Below, one piece after another: positions 43,297 to 52,565 of a stretch of DNA of 64,000 bases. Positions within the stretch are counted from its first letter, which is position 1; the number at the start of each line of letters is the position of its first letter. The notes below the pieces were generated by a model. It did no database searches and was not told where the DNA came from. It saw only the letters and a list, made by a program, of their open reading frames with translations. Origin of the DNA: Promethearchaeota archaeon (GTDB lineage Archaea > Asgardarchaeota > Lokiarchaeia > Sigyniarchaeales > SOKP01); NCBI GenBank assembly GCA_019058365.1, contig JAHPZE010000012.1, positions 43,017 to 107,016 of the forward strand, given 5' to 3'. The translations under genes and the position numbers were made by a program.

Positions 43297-44475
43297 CTAT
43301 AAATATTCACTTTTAGAGCGCGTGAAAATTGTAAAGAATAAAATTAAAACTCCAGTCATGATAAAAACACTAAAGACACTCCATTCCACTAGGAGCCCCA
43401 CAATCGGGTAAATGATTGCTCTTAGTAAACTTGCAAACATATTTATTGTACTTAATACGGTAGCTCTATTTTCAGATGCAATCTGTATATTTATTCCATC
43501 TACAAATATTAAATATCTTGTATAACCAAAAGCAACGATTGTCAGAATAATAGCAATCCCCAAAGGAATTATTGTAGTTATTCCTAGTAGCAGAAATGCG
43601 ATTCCATTTATCAAATTGATTGAGATTAAAAATCGTTTTTTATTTTTAGATGATTTTAATAATAGAGGTATCGTACTTGAAAAAATTGCATTAATTATAT
43701 TCATACCCGCTAAAATAAATCCAAACCACAATTGAGGTATGTTAATTGTACCTAAATAGACTTGATAGGTCCAGAACAGAAAAAATATCAACACATTAAT
43801 TGGTATCCAATCAAGAGCTAGAATTCTTAATATTTTATTTTTCCGTAATTCCTTAAACCCAGATATTATTATCTTCCAATAATTTTCTCGTGTATAATTG
43901 TTAGTTGTCATTTTTGGCTCTTTAAAAGTTAATGCAACTAAAAAAGCCCCTATATATATAAAAGCTAAAGAAGTCATTGTAAATTGTAAAGAGATAAAAT
44001 AAGCGATAATAGATCCTATTGGTGCTGAAATTGTCAATGCAATTAAATTCAGGGTTTGAGATCTTCCTAAAGTTTTTGAGAGGTTCTTTTCATTCCCAAA
44101 AGATTTCAAAGAGAAAAAAACAAAAGCATCACTCGTTCCAGACATTAGGGCTGAACCAAAAGCCCATAAAGTTTCTGCTAACATGAATAAGATAAAATTT
44201 GGAATAATACTATAAATCAGTGCAGCACAAGCAATTGATAATGCAGATAATAATAATGCTATTTTACGTCCTAAAAAGTCAGCTATTGCTCCAGAAGGAA
44301 TTTCAAGAAGAACAATCATTGCAGTAAAATAACTCTGTAAAATCATTATCTGAAAAAAAGAAAGACCGCCCCAAATCATCATGAATGGTATATACACACC
44401 TCTAACTGTGTGAATCCCTAAGATAAACGAAAAAATATAAATTTTGAAAATATTCGATTTATAATTTCTTTCCAT
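43297..44475 (-). CDS. MFS transporter (392 residues)
   Basis: The protein has twelve predicted helices in two halves. The motif-A-like loop IADFLGRKIALLL lies after helix 2, and WAFGSALMSGTSDAFVF follows. The helix 6-7 loop is cytoplasmic and charged. Its small size and SGTSDAF pattern suit drug/H+-type or sugar exporters, but the substrate is not predictable. It is convergent with the acyl-CoA synthetase. Confidence 0.87.
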   Translation of the reverse strand: MERNYKSNIFKIYIFSFILGIHTVRGVYIPFMMIWGGLSFFQIMILQSYFTAMIVLLEIPSGAIADFLGRKIALLLSALSIACAALIYSIIPNFILFMLAETLWAFGSALMSGTSDAFVFFSLKSFGNEKNLSKTLGRSQTLNLIALTISAPIGSIIAYFISLQFTMTSLAFIYIGAFLVALTFKEPKMTTNNYTRENYWKIIISGFKELRKNKILRILALDWIPINVLIFFLFWTYQVYLGTINIPQLWFGFILAGMNIINAIFSSTIPLLLKSSKNKKRFLISINLINGIAFLLLGITTIIPLGIAIILTIVAFGYTRYLIFVDGINIQIASENRATVLSTINMFASLLRAIIYPIVGLLVEWSVFSVFIMTGVLILFFTIFTRSKSEYL

Positions 44476-44609
44476 AGTTTCCTTTTAATTCTGCTTTGAA
44501 ATATCTGAAAGTAGCTAATTTTAAAAAGTCAATTATAATTTATGCAGTTAATCAGAATATTAAAAAAAGAAAAAATAAGGATAGAATAATAATATTTATG
44601 TATTTGTAC

Positions 44610-45044
44610 TTACTTATTTTTGGATTTTAAGAAGAATAAGATAGTATTGAGTATTCCCGCAATAATACTGCCGTAAAAACCCGTATCAGGCCACCAGTCA
44701 TATGCATCATAATATATACCAAACGAGGCTAACCCTATAATTGCTAAAAGAACTGTGCAACCTGCTAGGAGTAATCCAAATTTATCTAGATCTCTGTGAA
44801 TAAATTTTTTTGGAAGTAGGTCGTTTATAATTATCACTATTTGTGCTATTAAGAATATTAACATGAGAATTTGTGCAGTTAAATCAGCTGGTGTCCAGTA
44901 GTCACAATCAAAGCAAGAATACCTATTTCCGTAACCAGTATAATAGAAGCCAGCAAACCATTGAGTTGCCAGTAGAATTATCCCTATAATGCTAAGTACT
45001 AAAATCAAAGCAGCAAACACATTGACATTCCTCTCAGATGACAT
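44610..45044 (-). CDS. four-helix membrane protein of unknown function
   Basis: The 144-residue protein has four hydrophobic helices (about 10-28, 54-75, 90-108, 121-138). The loop after helix 1 (RYSCFDCDYWTP, Cys-x2-Cys) is Cys- and aromatic-rich and probably outside. A Lys/Asp loop follows helix 2. It resembles generic small archaeal membrane proteins but no family was recognised. It is monocistronic, or shares transcription with the MFS gene downstream. Confidence 0.6.
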   Translation of the reverse strand: MSSERNVNVFAALILVLSIIGIILLATQWFAGFYYTGYGNRYSCFDCDYWTPADLTAQILMLIFLIAQIVIIINDLLPKKFIHRDLDKFGLLLAGCTVLLAIIGLASFGIYYDAYDWWPDTGFYGSIIAGILNTILFFLKSKNK

Positions 45045-45137
45045 TTTGATTCCTCTTTAGGTTTTATTTAAATTTATTTTATAATAATGATCTTGGGATG
45101 TAGGTTTATTTAAATGTTTATTTTATATTTATAAAAG

Positions 45138-46277
45138 TCATTTTGTCATCTTTTCTTCTCTTTTTTTCTTAGTAACACAATAAACAGGGCCTTGCATCAT
45201 AGTCATATAGCAACCATTACAACTAATACATTTTGCGGGCGAAATATCACCATTTTGCCAACGTTTCGGAAGATCTGGTTCATAAATTAGTGGTCTGCTC
45301 AGCGAAATAAAATCAGCAATGTTCTCCTTAAGAATTCTTTCAGCAGAAATAGGATTTTTAATTCCCCCCATCGCAATTAATTTGCATTTATTGAGAAATG
45401 GTTTAATCCTTTTATTATTGTGTAAGAAATAATTTTCTTCTTCAGGGGATTTAATATTTAGACTTGGATATGGCTTTTTACTTAAAATTTGAGCATCTCC
45501 CCCCCCTCCACTAGGCTCGATGGCATCAAATCCAATTTCTGAAAGAATTTTAGCATATTCAACACCTTCTTCTAAGCTTAATCCATTTGGAATGAAATCT
45601 TCTGTTTGTAGTTTAATGATTATAGGAAAATTACTTTCTAATTCATCTCGTAAACCATTATAAATATCGATCAAAATCTTTGCTCTTTTTTGAGTATCTC
45701 CACCGTATTCGTCGGTTCTTTTATTAGTATATGGAGAAATGAAATTACTTAAAAAGTAACCGTGAGCAGCATGGAGTTGCACCATATCATAACCACACTC
45801 ATAACTTCTTTTTCCGGCATCTACAAATTTTTGTATTAATGTTTCTATTTCATTAGCTGTTAATTCTCGCGGTGTTAATCCAGTGATTTTAAAAAGAACT
45901 GGGGATGGTGCTACTGGATGGTATTTAGGATGATAACCTTGACGACCAGTATGAGCTATTTGAATAGCAATTTTAACATCTGCATATTCATGAACTGCTT
46001 TTATTAATTTCTTCTGGCCTGGCATAAATGAATCATCATATAAACACGCCTGATACGGATTAGCAGTACCCCCAGGATCTACTGCTGTGAAACCTGATAT
46101 TATTAATCCGGTACCTCCACGGGCTAATTCACTGTAAATCTCAATAAGCTTATCACCAACATACCCATATTTTTCTGTGCTTCGCATATGAGTTGCTGAA
46201 CGCACTATTCTGTTTTTAATTTGGATATTACCAATTTTTTCTGGGCTAAAAAGAGTTTCAAGTTCCAATTTAATCAC
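45138..46277 (-). CDS. Old Yellow Enzyme family NADH:flavin oxidoreductase with 4Fe-4S site
   Basis: The 379-residue enzyme is the third OYE of the window. Landmarks are RIVRSATHMR, QLHAAHGYFLSNFISPYTNK, the EYGG block and GGGGDAQIL. The cluster Cys are 350, 353, 356 and 367 near the C-terminus, just before a basic tail. No NAD(P)H domain follows. The adjacent divergent gene encodes a small ferredoxin, which would be a natural electron donor (inference). Confidence 0.88.
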   Translation of the reverse strand: MIKLELETLFSPEKIGNIQIKNRIVRSATHMRSTEKYGYVGDKLIEIYSELARGGTGLIISGFTAVDPGGTANPYQACLYDDSFMPGQKKLIKAVHEYADVKIAIQIAHTGRQGYHPKYHPVAPSPVLFKITGLTPRELTANEIETLIQKFVDAGKRSYECGYDMVQLHAAHGYFLSNFISPYTNKRTDEYGGDTQKRAKILIDIYNGLRDELESNFPIIIKLQTEDFIPNGLSLEEGVEYAKILSEIGFDAIEPSGGGGDAQILSKKPYPSLNIKSPEEENYFLHNNKRIKPFLNKCKLIAMGGIKNPISAERILKENIADFISLSRPLIYEPDLPKRWQNGDISPAKCISCNGCYMTMMQGPVYCVTKKKREEKMTK

Positions 46278-46373
46278 AATTTAGAATTATAATCTGAAGC
46301 TATTTACTTTTTTGATTATAATTTATATAATAATATCTCTATTAACAGTTGACATTTTAAAGATGAATGAATA

Positions 46374-46595
46374 TTGACAAATATAAAAAGATGGGAAGAA
46401 GATAATCATTGGGTAGAAATAGATCTGGATCGCTGTATGGGATCAGGAGATTGCGTAAATGGGTGTCCAGCTGACGTATATAAAGTTATAAATGGGAAAG
46501 TTAATGCCCAAAATATTGGTGAATGTATTGAGTGTGGCACTTGCCAATACAGATGTCCATTTAAAGCAATATTAAAACATGCTGCTTGGAGATAA
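46374..46595 (+). CDS. ferredoxin with one Cys ligand replaced by Ser (TTG start)
   Basis: The 73-residue protein starts at TTG; the nearby ATG at 46363 runs into a stop. Cluster II is complete: Cys51-x2-Cys54-x2-Cys57-x3-Cys61. In cluster I the second Cys is Ser24: Cys21-x2-Ser24-x2-Cys27-x3-Cys31-Pro. That could give a 3Fe-4S or Ser-ligated 4Fe-4S cluster. The N-terminus is Trp-rich. It diverges from the third OYE. Confidence 0.83.
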   Translation: MTNIKRWEEDNHWVEIDLDRCMGSGDCVNGCPADVYKVINGKVNAQNIGECIECGTCQYRCPFKAILKHAAWR

Positions 46596-46607
46596 AAAGC
46601 AAGAAGT

Positions 46608-47957
46608 TTAGGTCTTTTCTAATTTTTTTAATCTCTCTGAAAAAACTTTTTCTGTAGCATCCATTTCTGACACCACGTTTTTAAGAACTGGTACCCAAAA
46701 AAATGGAATTGCTAACCAAAAAATAATTGACATCATCATACCGTACACAGAACCAAATGCATCTCTTACAAATGAACCAATTAAAGGACCCAGGGACCGG
46801 CCAATTATATCGAAAAAATTAGCTGTCGCCAGTGTAGTTCCCCTATGTTCTGGAAGGTTAAGATCTACTACTGTTGCATACCAGCTACCATTGACAGCTC
46901 CATTAGCAAACATACCAATCATCATTAAGATTAACATTATCAAAGCTTCAGGAATTACGAAAAGTTCACCTACAGTTACGTTATTAGGAGCGTTAAAAGG
47001 AATTATTAAAGCAATAAATATTAAGGGTATGGGTATGATATTTCCTATTAGAGCCAATAATACTCGAGCATTTCTTTTACCTTTTTTAAATAATTTATCA
47101 CCAATAACTCCAAATACTACAGTGCCAACAAGAGTGCTTAAAAGTATGGTTCCTAAGAATATTAAAGATATATCTTCAGGAACATTATGATAATCACTCA
47201 TATAATAAAAGATCAAAAATAATATAATACCCGTGGGTATTGTATCAACAAAATTTATAACTAGCCAAATATTTGCCTTTTTTTTGAATATCTCTTTTAA
47301 ATCAGACCTTTTTATCCTATAAGTATACTCTACTGCATTTTTTTCATTTAAAAAAATGTAATCTTTACCAATTCGAGATGGCTCCTTAAAAAAAATAATT
47401 ATAAATGCAATTACGAATCCCAATATCCCAATTACATAATAAGATAATCTCCAATCGATTGGTCCATATATAGTAGCAACTATTAACCCTAAAGCCATCC
47501 CTAAAAGAGAAGCAATAGAAAAAAATGAGAATCCCTTGGATCTATCATTTTGAGATATTAAATCACCCATTAAAGAAAAGACACTGGGTATAATGGCACC
47601 AAATCCGATTCCATTCAATGAAGTAAGAAAAAAAAATAAATAATATCCATCTAGGTTCGGCGTAACAAAAATGATTAAGATTGAAAAAATTGAATAAAAT
47701 AAAGCGCCAACAAGGACCATCCATTTCCTCGTGATTTTATCCGCTAAATATCCAAAAATTAAAATAGAAATACCCGAGAGAATTGTAAACGTAGATGTCA
47801 AAACACCTAATTGAGCTGTTGCTCCACCAAATCCAAAATAATATGAAATAATCTCTAGATTTGGAGAAATCATATTCTGGACAGAATAAACTAAGGAAAG
47901 GATTACGATGAATAATATTATTAAAATAAGAGATGAATTATGAGGCTTGTTTTTCAT
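46608..47957 (-). CDS. MFS transporter (449 residues)
   Basis: The 12-helix protein contains the motif-A-like FGYLADKITRKWMVLVG, then GIGFGAIIPSVFSLMGD and RSKGFSFFSIAS, as in spinster-like and other small-solute MFS members. The second-half motif GVIGDKLFKKGKRNARVL repeats motif A. The central loop of about 40 residues is cytoplasmic. Helix 10 has EHRGTTLATANF after it. The substrate is unknown. Confidence 0.87.
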   Translation of the reverse strand: MKNKPHNSSLILIILFIVILSLVYSVQNMISPNLEIISYYFGFGGATAQLGVLTSTFTILSGISILIFGYLADKITRKWMVLVGALFYSIFSILIIFVTPNLDGYYLFFFLTSLNGIGFGAIIPSVFSLMGDLISQNDRSKGFSFFSIASLLGMALGLIVATIYGPIDWRLSYYVIGILGFVIAFIIIFFKEPSRIGKDYIFLNEKNAVEYTYRIKRSDLKEIFKKKANIWLVINFVDTIPTGIILFLIFYYMSDYHNVPEDISLIFLGTILLSTLVGTVVFGVIGDKLFKKGKRNARVLLALIGNIIPIPLIFIALIIPFNAPNNVTVGELFVIPEALIMLILMMIGMFANGAVNGSWYATVVDLNLPEHRGTTLATANFFDIIGRSLGPLIGSFVRDAFGSVYGMMMSIIFWLAIPFFWVPVLKNVVSEMDATEKVFSERLKKLEKT

Positions 47958-48061
47958 AATAGTAATTAAATTAAATTCTATATTTATGTTGTTCTATGAA
48001 AACTCTAAAACCTTATTAATAATATATTAGTTTTGCATAATTAATTAAAATGTGAGAAATT

Positions 48062-48850
48062 ATGATAGAAAAAGAAAAGATAAATGAAGTTATAAAAGTG
48101 TTAAATAACAGATGTACTGTAAGAGCATATGATCCAAAAGCATTGACTCAAGAAGAAAAAGACATGATTATTCATGGTGCTATGCGCGCTCCAACAGCGG
48201 GCAATATGATGTTCTATTCTATCCTTGAAGTACGAAACCAAAAAATGAAGGATAAATTAGTAAATACGTGTGATAACCAGCCCCATATCGCAAAAGCGCC
48301 TCTCATTCTTATATTCTTAGCCGATATGCAACGTTGGTATGATTATTATAGAGCTTCTGGTGTACCAGAATTGTGTGCTAATAAAAATCTTGTTTATCGA
48401 ACTCCTGAAGAATCCGATCTTTTACTTGCTTGCTGTGATGCTCTAATTGCTGCTCAGAATGCGGTAATTACTGCTGAATCAATGGGAATTGGCTCTTGTT
48501 ATATTGGAGATATTATAGAAAATATCGAAACTCATCGAGAAATGTTTAATCTTCCAAAATGGGTGTTTCCTATAACTATGCTTTGTTTTGGATATCCCAA
48601 ACAAGATCCTTCTAAGAGAATACCTACACAACGATTTCCTAAGAAATTTATCTATTTTACCGATACTTATAGAAGATTTAATATGGATGATTTCGTTGAA
48701 ATGTTTCAAAAGTTTGAAAAAGAAACTTTAGTTGAAGGAGCAGAGAATCTTGGACAGGATTATTTTTTGCGGAAAACAGGATCTGCTTTCTCACAAGAAA
48801 TGAGTCGTTCTGTTAAAGTTGCACTTAGAGATTGGATAAAAAAAGAGTAA
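48062..48850 (+). CDS. nitroreductase family flavoprotein
   Basis: The 262-residue single-domain nitroreductase has the RCTVRAYDPKAL N-terminal block, HGAMRAPTAGNMMFY for FMN phosphate, and DALIAAQNAVITAESMGIGSCYIG for the flavin ring. An extended C-terminus of about 80 residues (KFIYFTDTYRRFNMDDF and beyond) is longer than usual and may close the active site. There is no ferredoxin domain, unlike the fusion at 33370. The electron donor is probably NAD(P)H or a ferredoxin. Confidence 0.87.
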   Translation: MIEKEKINEVIKVLNNRCTVRAYDPKALTQEEKDMIIHGAMRAPTAGNMMFYSILEVRNQKMKDKLVNTCDNQPHIAKAPLILIFLADMQRWYDYYRASGVPELCANKNLVYRTPEESDLLLACCDALIAAQNAVITAESMGIGSCYIGDIIENIETHREMFNLPKWVFPITMLCFGYPKQDPSKRIPTQRFPKKFIYFTDTYRRFNMDDFVEMFQKFEKETLVEGAENLGQDYFLRKTGSAFSQEMSRSVKVALRDWIKKE

Positions 48851-48920
48851 ATTACTTAATCAATTTCTCAAATTCTTATGAGTATATGATTTTAAATTTT
48901 TCTGAAAAGATATAATTTTT

Positions 48921-49784
48921 ATGGAAATACATAAGATAATAGAGGAAAATTTAGACATAATCTCATCAATATGCCTTGATCCGAGCGTAGATCAAGAAAC
49001 AAGGGTCCTGATGGAGAATGGCATGGATGAGAGAATTTGTTGGATCAAGAAGATGATTCCTAAAGGACTTGAAATATTAGTGGCACTTGAAAACCCTCGA
49101 CACGAAGAGATCCATTATAAGTGGGCTGGGAAAATGCTCCATTCAGATTTAGCAGTTCATGAGCAAGTACCAATGGGGTTACTTGAATATATCCCTATAG
49201 AACAAGCATTAGAGCCGGTTAAAGGTAATAACTTGCTTTTTATTAATTGTATGTGGATTTTACCACCTTTTTGGCTTAAAGGAGTAGGAAAGGCATTAGT
49301 TGAGTCATTTATTGAAAGAGCAAAAAAGTTTGGTGGCGCTAGTGTTATAGCATATGATGGAGATTCATGGTTTGGAACATCCATAAAATACATGCCCATC
49401 TCATTCTTTAAAAAATATGGATTCGAAGAGGTCGATAGAGATGGCAGCCGGGTTCTTCTATTTCTTAATTTAGGTTCTACTACACAACCAAAACTTATTT
49501 ATCCGAAATATGGAGAACCCAAAGATAATAAAAAGAGTAAAATGAAAATTTTTTCCAATAATCAATGTCCATGGTCAAGATATATGATCAATACGTTTAA
49601 AAAAGAACTAAGTCAATATTCAAACATAGATGTTAACATCATAGACACATGTAAGAGGGAAGTAATTCAAAATTTAGGGATATCTAGAGGTGTGAGTTTA
49701 AATGGGACCGCTCTTATTAATAGAATGGCATCTTGGGAAGAAATTAAATCAAAACTAGTAGAAAACAGAATAGAATTAGAATAA
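48921..49784 (+). CDS. YoaP-like GNAT acetyltransferase with thioredoxin-like C-terminal domain
   Basis: The 287-residue fusion contains a GNAT domain (about 45-185) with CMWILPPFWLKGVGKALVE as the acetyl-CoA loop and FFKKYGFEEVDRDG after it. From about 210 a thioredoxin-like domain begins at MKIFSNNQCPWSRYMINTF, with a single Cys in QCPWS rather than CxxC. The layout matches bacterial YoaP, whose role is not established. The gene is alone on its strand. Confidence 0.75.
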   Translation: MEIHKIIEENLDIISSICLDPSVDQETRVLMENGMDERICWIKKMIPKGLEILVALENPRHEEIHYKWAGKMLHSDLAVHEQVPMGLLEYIPIEQALEPVKGNNLLFINCMWILPPFWLKGVGKALVESFIERAKKFGGASVIAYDGDSWFGTSIKYMPISFFKKYGFEEVDRDGSRVLLFLNLGSTTQPKLIYPKYGEPKDNKKSKMKIFSNNQCPWSRYMINTFKKELSQYSNIDVNIIDTCKREVIQNLGISRGVSLNGTALINRMASWEEIKSKLVENRIELE

Positions 49785-49829
49785 GGTTCTATTTTTAAAA
49801 TACATATTAAAAATACTTAAAAGACTGTA

Positions 49830-49862
49830 TTTATATAATTTTACTTATAGGATTTGTGAGGT
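49830..49862 (+). promoter_or_regulatory. TATA box and Shine-Dalgarno of the longin-Roadblock gene
   Basis: TTTATATAA at 49830-49838 lies 34 bases before the ATG at 49873 and is the best TATA match seen nearby. GAGGT at 49858-49862 is a Shine-Dalgarno ten bases before the ATG. With a start of transcription about 26 bases after the box centre, the site would sit right at the 5' end of the message. Confidence 0.4.
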
Positions 49863-49872
49863 ATCAATCTCA

Positions 49873-50631
49873 ATGAAGATTCATTCGCTTTTTATTTTAA
49901 AAAGAACAGGTGTATGCATTTTTCATAAACATTTTACAAAAGACTTCGATAATATTGAGGTTAATTTAATAACTCCTTTCTTTTCAGCAATATTTTCGTT
50001 TTCTGAGAATGTAATTTCAAGAAAAACTCCAGAAATTCTTGAAATGAGAGAATTTAGATTTGTTTTTAAGGTTCACCAGGATTTAATTTTTTCAATTTTA
50101 TCAGACTCAACTGCGAGTCTTTTATTTGTGACTACCCGTTTAGAAAGAATAGCTGACGTATTTTTAGAGGAGTATCCAGATACTACTAAAATAAAAGATT
50201 ACCAACAACTTGAGAACCCTAAATTCGAAAAAATTCTTGATTCTATTGTCGCGGGAGAAGATGAACTATATATGAGTAAAACATTTTATGAGAAAGTAAT
50301 TGATGTCTTTGAAGGCTTAATGCTTGAGAATGAGATTATTGGTGCTGCGCTTTTAACTACTAAAGGCAATACAATTTATACTTCTCTTCCAAATGAGATA
50401 TTAGTTAATTCTTTGAAAGAATTAGAGATTAGATATATGGTTGGTGCAATTTCTCTTCCTGAAATGTATTATAGTTTAGGTAATGGACAAAAAGTGTTTT
50501 CTAGAATGGTTGATATTCCCTGGAAATTGGATCCACTTTTAGTTGTGGTCCTTTATGATAAAACGGTACCCTTAGGAATGGCAGAACTAAACCTAACTAA
50601 ATTAGCTAGTAGAATTAAAAACATTATTTAA
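49873..50631 (+). CDS. longin-like plus Roadblock/LC7 domain protein (eukaryote-like)
   Basis: This gene encodes 252 residues. The N-terminal 100 resemble a longin domain: HSLFILKRTGVCIFHKHF, then strands with LITPFFSAIFSFSENV and a REFRFVFKVHQDLIFSIL pair, then a helix TTRLERIADVFLEEYP. The C-terminal part from about 155 is Roadblock/LC7-like: IGAALLTTKGNTIYTSLP, IRYMVGAISLPEM, then DPLLVVVLYDKTVPLGM. In eukaryotes these folds regulate small GTPases (Ragulator, Mon1, HPS, signal-recognition receptor alpha). Asgard genomes are known to carry both domains. The gene is monocistronic; a GTPase gene is not adjacent. Confidence 0.75.
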   Translation: MKIHSLFILKRTGVCIFHKHFTKDFDNIEVNLITPFFSAIFSFSENVISRKTPEILEMREFRFVFKVHQDLIFSILSDSTASLLFVTTRLERIADVFLEEYPDTTKIKDYQQLENPKFEKILDSIVAGEDELYMSKTFYEKVIDVFEGLMLENEIIGAALLTTKGNTIYTSLPNEILVNSLKELEIRYMVGAISLPEMYYSLGNGQKVFSRMVDIPWKLDPLLVVVLYDKTVPLGMAELNLTKLASRIKNII

Positions 50632-50690
50632 TATAATTAACAACGAACATTAAAAAAGAGTAAAGAATTAAAAAAACCAAATTTAATATT

Positions 50691-52385
50691 TTAACCTTGT
50701 AAGTAAAAGAAAAAGCATACTATGCCTAAAATAAATGCTAAAATCGCCCAAAAATACCTAAATGCTTTAGAATAATTCCTGTGTCTATGCCCTGACTCAG
50801 ACCAGATTGTATCTATTTGAATATACGGACTTGGACCTCTCCTATACCAACCTTTAATTCTCACCCTTTGATCTATTAAACGATTAACAGATCTAAGGGA
50901 AAATATCAGGTCTACAATACCAATTCCAAACCTATAATCCACATACATCAAACCCGTGTCGTCTTGGAAGTACATATCTTCACTGAAATAATATCCTGGA
51001 ATCCCTTTCCCAACAATTTTTCCCTCTATATAGGCAGGGATACAACGTATTGGGCTGACCTTTACGTTTGTAACGAGATCTAACACTTTTTTATCTTCAA
51101 AACCACCCTTATACATATATCTCGTTTTTATTATAGACATAAATCCTATAATGTAAAATCCAATAGCCCATACAGACCACATATTTGCATAAACAGGCGC
51201 TAGAAAAGCAATATTATAAAATCCAGCAAGATCGAATATCCATACAATAGTTAATCCTAGCAAGGCGATGAAAACAAGTGTAGGAATTGTTTTCATGAAA
51301 ATATCCCATAGAAATTCATCCCACATTGATTTGCCTGCTTGTTCTTCTTTTAATCTTTTTGCATCAGAGAAATCAATTTCTGGTTTAACTCCATAGAGAT
51401 CACATAACATATTCAGGCGCATAATCCTTTTTGCTGGTAATGGGTGTGTTGAAAGAGCTTGATAATATTTAGCCCATGGATTATACAAATCCCAAGCTGC
51501 GGCTTTTTGAATTGCTTCCATAGAAAAAGTTTGTGTTGTTCCAACGCTGATGATACCTAATCCTTTTGCCGCACTTGGGTCAAAAATACCTAATCCTCTA
51601 AGTGCTCGCACTCGTGATTTCTTCCTTTCTTCGACATTACCATCTACTAATAATCCATACGCTATTTTAACTAGTCCAGTTGCAAGTGGGTTTGGATCTT
51701 CTAAAACTTCTGCACTATGCTCATCAGCATAATATTCACGAACTCTGCTAATTATAAGGGATATTAAATAACTCAAGTAATAACTTACAAAGGATAACAC
51801 AGCAATAACAATTAAAGCAAGTCGAAGATAAGAACCCTCATCACTATCACTTCTACTACTCCTTGAAAAAAAACTGGCATAATATGCCCATCGAGCAACA
51901 GTTAATAGTAGCAATGGAATGGCAAATACAACAGTCATCAATATGAAATCCGAGTGAACAACATGCCCTAACTCGTGACAAAACACAGCATTTTGTTCTT
52001 TCTTATTTAAGTATTTTAAAATTCCGTCTGTAAGAATAACTCTTGCTGAATTTTTTGACCAACCATACGTGAACGCATTTGGATTAAAATCATGTATTAT
52101 ACCGAGGCGTGGCATCTTTATACCACGAAATGAAACTACTCTATCAAGAGATTCTGCTAGATGGGGGAATTCTGCAGCAAATTGTTCATAAGGTATCCAA
52201 TCTATCCTATAAAGCCAACCTACAATCAACGGAGATATGCCATATTGAAGAAGTATTATTCCCACCGTTATCGCAATTATGATAATTAAACCCCATATCG
52301 ATGAAGGTAAAAACCAAACACCTATCACAAAAACAACCGCGTACATCAACGCAAACAGGGAAGTTGTAGCAAGCCCAGAAGCCAA
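50691..52385 (-). CDS. M48 family zinc metalloprotease (HtpX-like) with C-terminal OB-like domain
   Basis: The 564-residue protein has two N-terminal helices, then the HELGH motif (137-141), a helix pair and REYYADEHSAE carrying the third Glu ligand. The protease domain resembles HtpX/Ste24. After two more helices (about 360-405) comes a beta-rich region of about 100 residues (KVSPIRCIPAYIEGKI, MYVDYRFG, RVRIKGWYRRG) that looks like an OB-type strand set, and a last helix. HtpX proteases degrade damaged membrane proteins. The appended domain is unusual for HtpX. Confidence 0.87.
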   Translation of the reverse strand: MASGLATTSLFALMYAVVFVIGVWFLPSSIWGLIIIIAITVGIILLQYGISPLIVGWLYRIDWIPYEQFAAEFPHLAESLDRVVSFRGIKMPRLGIIHDFNPNAFTYGWSKNSARVILTDGILKYLNKKEQNAVFCHELGHVVHSDFILMTVVFAIPLLLLTVARWAYYASFFSRSSRSDSDEGSYLRLALIVIAVLSFVSYYLSYLISLIISRVREYYADEHSAEVLEDPNPLATGLVKIAYGLLVDGNVEERKKSRVRALRGLGIFDPSAAKGLGIISVGTTQTFSMEAIQKAAAWDLYNPWAKYYQALSTHPLPAKRIMRLNMLCDLYGVKPEIDFSDAKRLKEEQAGKSMWDEFLWDIFMKTIPTLVFIALLGLTIVWIFDLAGFYNIAFLAPVYANMWSVWAIGFYIIGFMSIIKTRYMYKGGFEDKKVLDLVTNVKVSPIRCIPAYIEGKIVGKGIPGYYFSEDMYFQDDTGLMYVDYRFGIGIVDLIFSLRSVNRLIDQRVRIKGWYRRGPSPYIQIDTIWSESGHRHRNYSKAFRYFWAILAFILGIVCFFFYLQG

Positions 52386-52565
52386 TCTTAATCCTATAAT
52401 TTACCACCTTTAAATTAATTTAATCTTTTTTTTTTAAATTTATAAAAAATTTTTATTCATGATATTGTACGCATTCACACCTATAAAAACTTTCCAACTA
52501 AAAATTAAAAACATTAGGAAGATTATAACAAATAATTTAGAACCATTCAAGAGAATTCCTTATTT

